Below, piece after piece: positions 1-6,053 of a stretch of 10,352 bases of DNA. Source of the DNA: Fidelibacterota bacterium (GTDB lineage: Bacteria; Fidelibacterota; UBA2242); the NCBI GenBank assembly GCA_016936335.1, contig JAFGXZ010000106.1:1-10352 (forward strand), written 5' to 3'. The notes beneath the pieces are model-generated. The model searched no databases, was not told the DNA's origin, and was given only the letters and a program-made list of their open reading frames with translations. Numbering within the stretch: position 1 is the stretch's first letter; the number at the start of each line of letters is the position of its first letter. A program made the translations under genes and the position numbers.

Positions 1-274
1 CCCGGAAGGTTCCCGGACAAAAACCGGTCAACTCGGTGAATTCAAAAAGACCTTCGCCATTTTGGCGACAGAATTGAAAGTACCGGTAGTGCCTGTTTCA
101 ATAAAAGGCGCCTATGAGGCCCTGCCTCCTGGAGCCCGTTTTCCCCGTCCCTGGAAAAAGATCGATGTGAAATTTCACAAACCGGTGTTTCCAAATGGCG
201 AAGGCTATGAGGCATTGATAAATGAAGTTTATAACCAACTGGTGGAAGAGCTGGCTTCACCGGAAGTATCTTAG
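1..274 (+). CDS. PlsC-type 1-acylglycerol-3-phosphate O-acyltransferase, C-terminal part (5' end outside window)
   Basis: The open frame enters from the left edge (first full codon at position 2) and ends at TAG 272-274, giving 91 visible residues. They begin exactly at the PEG of acyltransferase motif III (PEGSRTKTG; the family form is FPEGTRS). About 25 residues later comes the motif IV-like stretch VPVVPVSIKGAYEALP, followed by a basic region with a PRPWKK element. Family knowledge: such enzymes transfer an acyl chain from acyl-CoA or acyl-ACP to lysophosphatidate at the inner membrane during phospholipid synthesis. The catalytic HX4D motif would lie upstream and cannot be seen. It could also be the acyltransferase end of a larger protein, such as an acyl-CoA/ACP synthetase fusion. 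It is convergent with the rest of the window and unrelated to the respiratory operon. An ATG at 62 is internal to the conserved domain and is not a real start. Confidence 0.88.
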   Translation, partial: PEGSRTKTGQLGEFKKTFAILATELKVPVVPVSIKGAYEALPPGARFPRPWKKIDVKFHKPVFPNGEGYEALINEVYNQLVEELASPEVS

Positions 275-300
275 CGCAGTAGAAACCCCTTTATTTTACA

Positions 301-403
301 TGTCATTCTGAGCGCAGCGAAGAATCTGTTGAGGAAAATCTAGTACCTTGAGTAATCGACTTACCAATACAGATTCTTCGGTTATTCTTCCCTCAGAATG
401 ACA
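301..403. repeat. Imperfect palindromic intergenic repeat (MITE-like), about 103 bp
   Basis: The outer arms are perfect inverted repeats: TGTCATTCTGAG at 301-312 and its reverse complement at 392-403. A second pair of arms lies inside: CGAAGAATCTGT at 318-329 and its exact reverse complement at 369-380. The 39 nt between the inner arms are not paired. The left-end sequence TGTCATTCTGAGCGCAGCGA is of a type I recognise as a dispersed intergenic repeat in genomes from many bacterial phyla; this is recollection, not a search. It encodes no transposase, so it would be a non-autonomous element or a structured RNA hairpin. No clear target-site duplication is visible. Between two convergent genes it could also slow transcription from either side. 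Confidence 0.8.
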
Positions 404-429
404 CACTATGCTTTAGGCTTTTATTATGC

Positions 430-449
430 GGGGTTGAAACCCCTTTTTT
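430..449 (+). terminator. Probable rho-independent terminator of the acyltransferase transcript
   Basis: GGGGT at 430-434, loop TGAA, ACCCC at 439-443, then six T residues at 444-449. The stem is short (5 bp) but GC-rich, and the T-run sits directly after it on the plus strand, as expected for a gene ending at 274. It lies 156 nt past the stop codon, so the repeat at 301-403 would be in the 3' untranslated region. On the minus strand the hairpin has no T-run. Confidence 0.55.
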
Positions 450-604
450 GGGTGCTCTTCCATCCCCGAGTTGACCCAGTGAAATATTCTTATCGGAATT
501 CCACAGGTCAGGAAACTTGGGGCTATTCATGATGTGATTATCCCTATACCCCTCTTTCACCTTTTAGGTTACCAGTAGGGAAACCCCTGTGTTGTTATTG
601 AGAA

Positions 605-1435
605 TTAAAAATCCGGCAAATCCCACTGATCTTTCAACCGGTAATATTCTGATCCCGGCAGTTGCACAAGTACCGGTTCCTTATCCGCATCCAGCCATCT
701 GATCAGGCTTTCCATCTCGTCACGGGATATCGTCGTACAACCGGCCGTCGAATCGCCGGAGAGTGATACACAGTGTAAAAAGATGCATGAGCCGGCTCCC
801 TTTTTTATATCACCTTTGTTATGTTTTACGACAAGTCCAAAATGGTAGGCATTCGGCGAGTGCTGAATCCGCTCGGACGATTTCCAGTCCACTTCAGTGA
901 CGGTATTGTTTTCCACGAGTTTATTGTAATACTGCGATTCAATGTCATCGATACATTCAAGATACTCATTTATCGAACGATAGGGAATTTTCAATTCGCC
1001 AATTTCCTTCACCGATGGAATTCCAAATGCCTCACCCAGCCTGAACACTCCAGCCGGGCTCTTCCCATCTCCTTCACGCTTAACGGGATTACTGTCATTT
1101 GGAATGGAATGCAGTCCCCTGCCCCATCCCAATCCGTTTCTGCCAAGGATAATATAGACCTGTGAATCGACCGGAACCCAATTGGCATCCTCATCACAGC
1201 GTTCATAGCGCTGCATAATTCCCTTTGAAGCGCTCCAGGAAGGAGTTCTGACAATTATCATCTGCTTACTGCTATCTGGTATCGGATCATTACGATCGTC
1301 GCTTATAAAGGACATGACAACCATTATTACCATTACAATCAAAATCAGCAGAATCCAAAGCATACTCCGCATTTTGCCGGATTGACGTAACATATTATTG
1401 TTTTGGTCACGGACTACTTGTGTCATTGAACTCAT
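605..1435 (-). CDS. Membrane-anchored L,D-transpeptidase-like (YkuD/COG3786-type) protein
   Basis: 276 residues. A basic N-terminus is followed by one strongly hydrophobic segment at about 25-44 with no obvious signal peptidase site, so the protein is probably anchored with its C-terminal domain outside the cytoplasm. The domain shows two blocks typical of the YkuD fold as found in COG3786: REGDGKSPAGVFRLG (120-134) and IFLHCVSLSG...STAGCTTIS (218-237). In these, His221 and Cys233 are the likely catalytic pair, Cys233 being the nucleophile. Family knowledge: these enzymes form or edit L,D cross-links in peptidoglycan, or attach proteins to it. About 80 extra residues (138-200) lie between the two blocks. 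The ATG at 1433-1435 has a good ribosome site, AGGGGG (1443-1448), 7 nt upstream. It follows the CBS gene by 25 nt in the same direction and may be the last gene of the operon, though its role looks unrelated to respiration. Exact substrate unknown. Confidence 0.8.
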   Translation of the reverse strand: MSSMTQVVRDQNNNMLRQSGKMRSMLWILLILIVMVIMVVMSFISDDRNDPIPDSSKQMIIVRTPSWSASKGIMQRYERCDEDANWVPVDSQVYIILGRNGLGWGRGLHSIPNDSNPVKREGDGKSPAGVFRLGEAFGIPSVKEIGELKIPYRSINEYLECIDDIESQYYNKLVENNTVTEVDWKSSERIQHSPNAYHFGLVVKHNKGDIKKGAGSCIFLHCVSLSGDSTAGCTTISRDEMESLIRWLDADKEPVLVQLPGSEYYRLKDQWDLPDF

Positions 1436-1460
1436 AACACATCCCCCTAGATATTTGAGT

Positions 1461-1910
1461 TTATTCTTCCGGGTATTTTCCGGCGATATAATCCTGGAGC
1501 CGTTTCGTTTCCTGCTGACTGCGATCCAGTAACGCTTTCACAACATCACCAATGGAAATCAGACCAACCAGCTGGTCATTTTTCATCACCGGCATATGCT
1601 TGATACGATGCTCTGTCATCATGGCCATGACGTACTGAATATTATCCTCAGCTGAAGCTATAATTAATCTGTCCGAGGGTGTCATGACTTCGAATACTTT
1701 TTTCGTGGCAATATCCATTTCTTTAAAAGGACAACTCAGTATATCTCTTTCCGTCATGATTCCGGCGATATTCCCTTTTTCATCCAGAACGATTACTGAA
1801 CCGATTTTTTGGGCATTCATCAATTTAACCGTATCACAAACCATTTCGGTTCGTTTAACCATCACCACATCTGAACCTTTTTCTTTTAAAATATCGGATA
1901 CTTTCATCAT
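1461..1910 (-). CDS. Two-CBS-domain protein, translationally coupled to the Mbx-like operon
   Basis: 149 residues made almost entirely of a tandem CBS pair (Bateman module). CBS1 spans about 6-60 and ends in IMTERDIL (51-58). CBS2 spans about 75-130 and ends in LVGLISIGDVVKALL (114-128). A short charged tail follows (131-149), with no catalytic or DNA-binding domain. Family knowledge: stand-alone CBS pairs bind adenine nucleotides (AMP, ADP, ATP, NAD, SAM) and often regulate a partner protein. The ATG at 1908-1910 overlaps the TGA of the upstream flavoprotein fusion (ATGA, 4-nt overlap), which implies translational coupling. The protein starts Met-Met; AAGGTG lies only a few nt before the first ATG, so the second (1905-1907) is equally possible. 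I infer a regulator or stabiliser of the complex or of another energy-metabolism enzyme; the target is not visible. Confidence 0.85.
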   Translation of the reverse strand: MMKVSDILKEKGSDVVMVKRTEMVCDTVKLMNAQKIGSVIVLDEKGNIAGIMTERDILSCPFKEMDIATKKVFEVMTPSDRLIIASAEDNIQYVMAMMTEHRIKHMPVMKNDQLVGLISIGDVVKALLDRSQQETKRLQDYIAGKYPEE

Positions 1911-3694
1911 TTCACCTTTACTTGTTTTGATAAATACAAATCAATCCCTTGGGCAGCACGATGCCCGTCGGCGATTGCGCTGATCGCATCGGCAATATCA
2001 TTGACGATATCGCCACCGGCGAAAATCTTTGGCAAACTGGTCTGACCATATTTATCCGTGATTACTTTCTCGCGTTTGAATTTTATCTGGCTGCCGATCT
2101 CTTCGGGCAACAATTTGTAAATCGGTGACTGACCGATTGCTGAAATGACTGTATCAACAGCTTCCGTATATGCTTCACCGACGATTAACACCGGTTTTGG
2201 CCGTTTACCCGGACCCTGATCAAGCATCTCCGCCTTATTCCAGTGCAATATTATTTTTTTATTTTCGCCAAGATCAATATGGACCGGGATCGCCCGGGTG
2301 ATAAATTTTACACCCTCACGTTTCGCTTCTTCAATCTCTTCCTGATCGGCGGGCATATCCTCTTCACGCCGACGGTAAAGAATCGTCACATTCGCCGCTA
2401 ATCGTCGTGCCGTTCTGGCGGCATCCATCGCAGTATTGCCACCACCTATTACAATCACCTTTTTTCCAAGATCCGGAATCTGACCTTTAGTAACATCATC
2501 AAGTAATTGGATTCCCGGAATCACTCCCGGAAGATGCTCGCCGGTAATCGATAATGAATAAGAATCCTGCAATCCGACTGAAAGAAACACCGCGTCATAA
2601 TTCTTATAAATGTCATCAAAGGATTCGGTAACACCGATTTCTACACCAGTTTTCAATTCAACGCCCATATCGAGAATAGCGTCGATATCCTTATCCAATT
2701 GCTCATAAGGCATCCGGTATTCGGGAATTCCATATCGTACCATACCGCCGGCTTTTTCATTGGTTTCGAAAATTGTCACGCTATAACCAACGGTCGTTAA
2801 ATAATAAGCGGCACTCAATCCTGCCGGTCCGGCGCCGATAACAGCTACTTTTTTTCCATTCGGTTTAAATTCATTACGCAATATTTTTGCGATCTCTTTC
2901 CGATCAACCTGGTCGATGATATAGCGTTTCAGCCAGCGAATCGCAATCGGATCGCCATTCACTCCAATAGAACAGACTTCTTCACAACGATGAGTACAGA
3001 TTCGTCCGCAAGTTGCTGACATTGGATTGGTCTCATAGAGAATTCGTACGGCTTCCGGGATATTATCTTCGCGGATGGCTTTGATATAATTCGGAATATC
3101 CATGTGAGCAGGACAAGTCGCAATGCAAAGTCCGCATTGGACACAACGGTCGGCCTCCTTTATTGCCTGTTCTTTGGAATACCCTTTTACCAATTCGATA
3201 AAGGATTTAATCCCCTCTTTCGGATCGACCATCGGCATTGTAATCCGGTCGTGATCCAGCAGTTTATAGCCTTCACCGAGTTTGTAACCGGTCTCCTTGC
3301 CGGTCCAGAAATTTTCCTGAGCTCCAGCAAGAATCCGGAATTTATCGGGATCCGTATCCACCCAGGTATATTCACGGGTCATGTTTAGTGAATTCGTTGT
3401 ACATATATCAACACATAACGCACACCAGCAGCAGCGCCCGTAATCGATCTTCGGACGGAGACCGCTGTCTTCCTTGCTTGTCTGAATACCTTCAACCGGC
3501 ACCATATCAATCGCTGCATTCTGGCAAATATCCGCACAGGTTCCGCAGCCGATACACTTTTCCATATCGTTATCATGAAAGCCCCTATAGCGTGGTGCGC
3601 CGGGTCGGTCTGTAAGCGGATTTGCAGTAGTATAAGGTTTTTCAAACGCCCGTTTCCAGACATAAAAGGGTGATAATATATCTTTCAGACTCAT
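1907..3694 (-). CDS. NuoI/MbxN-like ferredoxin domain fused to an NfnL/GltD-like FAD-NAD(P) oxidoreductase
   Basis: 595 residues in two parts. Residues 1-110 resemble NuoI/MbhN, with two CxxCxxCxxxC [4Fe-4S] sites: C47-C50-C53-C57 and C88-C91-C94-C98. Neither has the usual Pro after its last Cys (Gln58 and Thr99 instead). After a linker (about 110-180), residues 180-595 match the glutamate synthase beta / NfnL family. They show two more cysteine groups (C184, C187, C190, C194; C229, C233, C237, C241), an FAD dinucleotide fold VIGAGPAGLSAA (285-296), an NAD(P) fold VIGGGNTAMDAA (415-426) with the basic YRRREEDMPA segment (440-449) expected to contact the nucleotide phosphate, and the C-terminal FAD motif FAGGD (558-562). 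Inferred role: the peripheral-arm subunit that exchanges electrons between NAD(P)H or ferredoxin and the NuoB/NuoD-like core. The ATG at 3692-3694 uses GAGAGG in the last codons of the NuoD-like gene, with 4 nt between the genes. No glutamate synthase large subunit is nearby, so ammonia assimilation is unlikely. NADP(H) rather than NAD(H) is probable but not certain. Confidence 0.9.
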   Translation of the reverse strand: MSLKDILSPFYVWKRAFEKPYTTANPLTDRPGAPRYRGFHDNDMEKCIGCGTCADICQNAAIDMVPVEGIQTSKEDSGLRPKIDYGRCCWCALCVDICTTNSLNMTREYTWVDTDPDKFRILAGAQENFWTGKETGYKLGEGYKLLDHDRITMPMVDPKEGIKSFIELVKGYSKEQAIKEADRCVQCGLCIATCPAHMDIPNYIKAIREDNIPEAVRILYETNPMSATCGRICTHRCEEVCSIGVNGDPIAIRWLKRYIIDQVDRKEIAKILRNEFKPNGKKVAVIGAGPAGLSAAYYLTTVGYSVTIFETNEKAGGMVRYGIPEYRMPYEQLDKDIDAILDMGVELKTGVEIGVTESFDDIYKNYDAVFLSVGLQDSYSLSITGEHLPGVIPGIQLLDDVTKGQIPDLGKKVIVIGGGNTAMDAARTARRLAANVTILYRRREEDMPADQEEIEEAKREGVKFITRAIPVHIDLGENKKIILHWNKAEMLDQGPGKRPKPVLIVGEAYTEAVDTVISAIGQSPIYKLLPEEIGSQIKFKREKVITDKYGQTSLPKIFAGGDIVNDIADAISAIADGHRAAQGIDLYLSKQVKVK

Positions 3695-3698
3695 TCCT

Positions 3699-4868
3699 CT
3701 ACCTCTCGATTTCCGGTGGATAAGTATGCAGTGATGTCATCAATCCGGCAACATCTGCTATATTGACATTTATGATCAGGTCTTCCAATAACGCAACCGC
3801 ATGACTGTAACTCGGTCCACGCACATACACTCTCCGTGGCAATTCACTGCCATCCGTCACAACAAAATAGCCATATTCGCCACGTGTCGACTCAGCCTTG
3901 ACATACGTTTCACCAGCGGGGATTTTCCAATGGAGCACATTGGGCAGTTTTGTATGGATATTTTTACTATTGTCAATATATTTCATGATCTGCCGGATCA
4001 GATCAATACTTTGAAACATCTCCCGAAAACGCACTAAAAGGCGCTCGTATGCATCGGATTTTGTTCCGGTAATAATGTCAAAATCAAGGTGTTCGTACAT
4101 CAGATACGGTGAATTTTTGCGGACATCCCGTTTCATTCCGGCTGCCCTGGCAATCGGACCGACAACGCCATACCGATCGATCATATCTTTTGTGATAATT
4201 CCCAAACCAACCGCCCGCATCTTGAATACGGCATTGTTCAGCATCACTTTTTCGATTTCACTCATCAGTTTTTCAATTTTCTGAAGTGTGTCCTCCAATC
4301 TCCGATCAAATCCATCCGGCAGGATATTCCGCACACCACCGGGAATCATATACATGTGATAGACCCGTCCGCCCGTCCACTCTTCAAAAAGGTCCAGCAT
4401 ATAATCGCGATGAGTCACAGCCCATTGACCAATCGGTCCCAGTCCAAAAGCGCCGGCATGACCGCCGATCCACATCAGGTAGCTGGTCAGACGCGACATT
4501 TCCATATTTAAGGTTCGCAGCCATTTGGCCTGTTCAGGAATTTTGATTCCCGCCACCTCCTCGACTGCCGCGGCATATAGATATTCATTGGTGTCCGGCT
4601 CCGGGACGCAGATCCGACAAACAATCGGGAAATTCTGGATAAATTTGCGCCGCTCCATCAATTTTTCAAATCCACGATGCAGATAACCGACATGGGTTTT
4701 ACAATCCACGACTTCATCACCGCAGACGATCAATTCCAACGACATATTTCCGGTGACACCGGGATGCTGCGGACCCTGCCAGAGTTTCAAATATTTGCCG
4801 GAATCCAGATCGATGACGGCTTTACCATCGACAATTTCAGGATATTTACTGCGATCGGGTGTAAACAT
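3699..4868 (-). CDS. mbxL: NuoD / MbxL-like 49-kDa-type large subunit lacking a complete NiFe site
   Basis: 389 residues, full length for the complex I 49-kDa / group 4 hydrogenase large-subunit family. Family landmarks: GPQHPGVTG (32-40), HVGYLHRGFEK (59-69), EMSRLTSYLMWIG (123-135) and a C-terminal region ending ADVAGLMTSL...PPEIER. The N-terminal nickel-ligand motif of hydrogenases survives as C84-R-I-C87 (FPIVCRICVPEPDTNEY), but the C-terminal DPCxxC is absent: HTYPPEIER (381-389) stands where hydrogenases have DPCxxCxDR and complex I has D-I-V-F-G-E-V-D-R. A [NiFe] centre therefore cannot form with four Cys, and there is no C-terminal extension for maturation cleavage. This is the pattern I recall for Mbx/MBS large subunits. 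It sits at the junction with the NuoB-like cluster, in the cytoplasmic arm. The ATG at 4866-4868 shares one base with the preceding stop (TGATG), with AGGAGA (4875-4880) 6 nt upstream. Confidence 0.9.
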   Translation of the reverse strand: MFTPDRSKYPEIVDGKAVIDLDSGKYLKLWQGPQHPGVTGNMSLELIVCGDEVVDCKTHVGYLHRGFEKLMERRKFIQNFPIVCRICVPEPDTNEYLYAAAVEEVAGIKIPEQAKWLRTLNMEMSRLTSYLMWIGGHAGAFGLGPIGQWAVTHRDYMLDLFEEWTGGRVYHMYMIPGGVRNILPDGFDRRLEDTLQKIEKLMSEIEKVMLNNAVFKMRAVGLGIITKDMIDRYGVVGPIARAAGMKRDVRKNSPYLMYEHLDFDIITGTKSDAYERLLVRFREMFQSIDLIRQIMKYIDNSKNIHTKLPNVLHWKIPAGETYVKAESTRGEYGYFVVTDGSELPRRVYVRGPSYSHAVALLEDLIINVNIADVAGLMTSLHTYPPEIER

Positions 4869-5401
4869 CAGGCATCTCCTTCGGGATAAAGTTTGGATTT
4901 CATGTAGCTTTCCGGATCGTGACTTTCCCGTCCCGGACGCGGAAAATAGGTTTCTTCGGAGTATTTTTTCGTATCAAAATCCCGTCGCATCGGCGGAATA
5001 TTGTCCCAGCCTTCCAGGATAAAACTCTCATCCACCCGCGGACTGCCGGGAAAATCGATCCCGAACATCTCCTTCAGCTCCCGCTGATAAGTTCCGGCCT
5101 GTTTCCAGAGATGGTGAATACTGGCCATTTCCGCCTTTTCACGATCGATCAACACCCGGATTCCTAAATCCTGATGAGTATTGTAATTATGCAGCATATA
5201 GGTCAATTGAAATTGAATATCTTCAACACGATCCACGGCTGTCAGGAATACCAGATGCGAAAATTTTTCAAAATCCCGTAAATAGCTTATCAAGGAAACC
5301 GCCTGTTCCTTTTTTACAGAAAGAAACGTCAAATCGACGCGCTGCTGATTGACATTCGAAATCGTGAATTGTTGTTTTAATCGCTGAATTATTTCCTTCA
5401 T
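4868..5401 (-). CDS. mbxK: NuoC / MbxK-like 30-kDa-type subunit
   Basis: 177 residues from the ATG at 5399-5401. The family motif is clear at 106-119 (QRELKEMFGIDFPG; family form E-R-E-x-x-D-M-F-G-I), followed by the proline- and arginine-rich C-terminal block WDNIPPMRRDF (132-142), which corresponds to the P-L-R-K-D-F region of NuoC. Its role is structural: it clamps the NuoD- and NuoI-like subunits in the cytoplasmic arm and binds no cofactor. The frame stays open up to 5500, but the longer form would overlap the NuoB-like gene by about 90 nt and adds a low-complexity basic stretch with no NuoC similarity. The start at 5401 lies just after that gene's TAG, with AGAGGG upstream. It is a separate protein, not fused to the NuoD-like subunit as in enterobacterial NuoCD. 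Confidence 0.88.
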   Translation of the reverse strand: MKEIIQRLKQQFTISNVNQQRVDLTFLSVKKEQAVSLISYLRDFEKFSHLVFLTAVDRVEDIQFQLTYMLHNYNTHQDLGIRVLIDREKAEMASIHHLWKQAGTYQRELKEMFGIDFPGSPRVDESFILEGWDNIPPMRRDFDTKKYSEETYFPRPGRESHDPESYMKSKLYPEGDA

Positions 5402-5404
5402 TGT

Positions 5405-5410
5405 CCCTCT
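5405..5410 (-). promoter_or_regulatory. Ribosome binding site that sets the NuoC-like start
   Basis: On the minus strand AGAGGG overlaps the stop codon (TAG, 5409-5411) of the NuoB-like gene and lies 3 nt before the ATG at 5399-5401. The spacing is short, but the position supports this start over the upstream in-frame ATG at 5500, and it implies coupling to termination of the preceding gene. Confidence 0.55.
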
Positions 5411-6041
5411 ACCAGTTATAGTCCGGCATATTCCAGTCTTTAATGATTTTTTTCTGGTTGGCCTTGTACCAGTCCAGGTTTTCAATGTATTTGTTGGCAC
5501 CTTCTGCCTGGCCCTCTTTGATCAGTTTTTTCAATAAATCAAAACCGGCGATGATCGACTCCGGTCGCGGCATGCATCCGGCGATATAGACATCCACCGG
5601 GATATAGTGATCGATCCGGTTGATTGTGTTATAACTGTCCCAGTACATGCCACCGTTGATCGGACAACTGCCCAGCGCAATGACGAACTTCGGCTGCTGC
5701 ATCTGCTCGTAACTCCGGATAATCCGCTTGGTCGTTTTTACCGAGGCGTAACCGCCAATGATAAATACGGATGACTGGCGCGGTGTCGGTCGCGGTGCGA
5801 TTCCGTAGCGGTACATGTCGTAACGGGCAGTCATCAGGGGACGCAGTTCAACAGCCCCGCAACCGGTTCCAAATCCCAGCAGCCAGAGCGAATTAGCCCG
5901 TGCCCAGTTCAGAAATTTCTCGATATATTTTGCCAATGGCCTGGACTGTTCCGGCCGGGCATCGCAGAAGTAATCCCGCTCAAATTCTGGCAAACCATTG
6001 TTTTCAAGAATACTTGGATTATGTTTCGTTTCTTTTGTCAC
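5409..6041 (-). CDS. mbxJ: NuoB / MbxJ-like small subunit with a three-cysteine proximal cluster site
   Basis: About 210 residues (numbering here from the alternative start at 6047, which gives 212). The family block GFGTGCGAVELRPL (58-71) replaces the tandem Cys of complex I (CCAVE) with Cys63-Gly64. The other cluster ligands are present: Cys128 in ALGSCPINGGMY and Cys158 in YIAGCMPRPE. The RYGIAPRPTPRQ segment (80-91) and VDVYIAGC match complex I more closely than hydrogenase small subunits. With three protein ligands, the [4Fe-4S] cluster next to the NuoD-like subunit would have one open iron, as described for the sulfur-reducing MBS complex. An unrelated Cys28 in the N-terminal extension could in principle contribute. 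The start is GTG: GGAG (6047-6050) is 5 nt before GTG 6041 but overlaps GTG 6047, so I prefer 6041. The preceding NuoH-like stop lies 12 nt upstream. Confidence 0.9.
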   Translation of the reverse strand: MTKETKHNPSILENNGLPEFERDYFCDARPEQSRPLAKYIEKFLNWARANSLWLLGFGTGCGAVELRPLMTARYDMYRYGIAPRPTPRQSSVFIIGGYASVKTTKRIIRSYEQMQQPKFVIALGSCPINGGMYWDSYNTINRIDHYIPVDVYIAGCMPRPESIIAGFDLLKKLIKEGQAEGANKYIENLDWYKANQKKIIKDWNMPDYNW

Positions 6042-6046
6042 ATCCA

Positions 6047-6050
6047 CTCC
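6047..6050 (-). promoter_or_regulatory. Ribosome binding site of the NuoB-like gene
   Basis: GGAG on the minus strand, 5 nt before GTG at 6039-6041. It abuts or overlaps the alternative GTG at 6045-6047, which argues for the downstream start. Neither choice changes any conserved part of the protein. Confidence 0.4.
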
Positions 6051-6053
6051 AAT

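Larger units (their letters stand above)
275..604. other. Convergent intergenic region between the acyltransferase and the L,D-transpeptidase-like gene
   Basis: This 330-nt stretch lies between two convergent genes and has no credible coding frame. It holds an imperfect palindromic repeat at 301-403 and a hairpin with a T-run at 430-449, listed separately. The remainder (about 450-604) shows only weak features: GAAACCCCT, seen also at 282-290 and 436-444, recurs at 580-588, and there is a short bulged hairpin at 573-589 without a T-run on either strand. I see no convincing intrinsic terminator for the minus-strand operon. Confidence 0.7.

Noticed and set aside
449..478. TGGGT...ACCCA hairpin as a second terminator
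   Set aside because: Only a 5-bp stem with a loop of about 20 nt and no T-run on either strand.
282..588. GAAACCCCT occurring three times in the intergenic region (282, 436, 580) as a regulatory repeat
   Set aside because: Short, irregularly spaced and partly explained by the terminator hairpin; no operator-like pattern is visible.
821..1165. Plus-strand and other overlapping frames within the minus-strand genes
   Set aside because: They are opposite-strand or shifted readings of clearly conserved genes, with no recognisable domain and no ribosome site.
1907..3694. Glutamate synthase beta subunit acting in ammonia assimilation
   Set aside because: The chain is fused to a NuoI-like domain and lies inside a respiratory operon, with no GltB-type gene nearby; the GltD similarity reflects the shared FAD-NAD(P) module.
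5402..5500. Longer NuoC-like protein starting at 5500
   Set aside because: The extra 33 residues overlap the NuoB-like gene in another frame and show no family similarity; ATG 5401 has its own ribosome site.
3699..6041. A functional group 4 [NiFe] hydrogenase (Mbh/Ech/Hyc type)
   Set aside because: The large subunit has only one of two CxxC motifs and no C-terminal processing extension, and the small subunit lacks the hydrogenase GCDIE cysteine.
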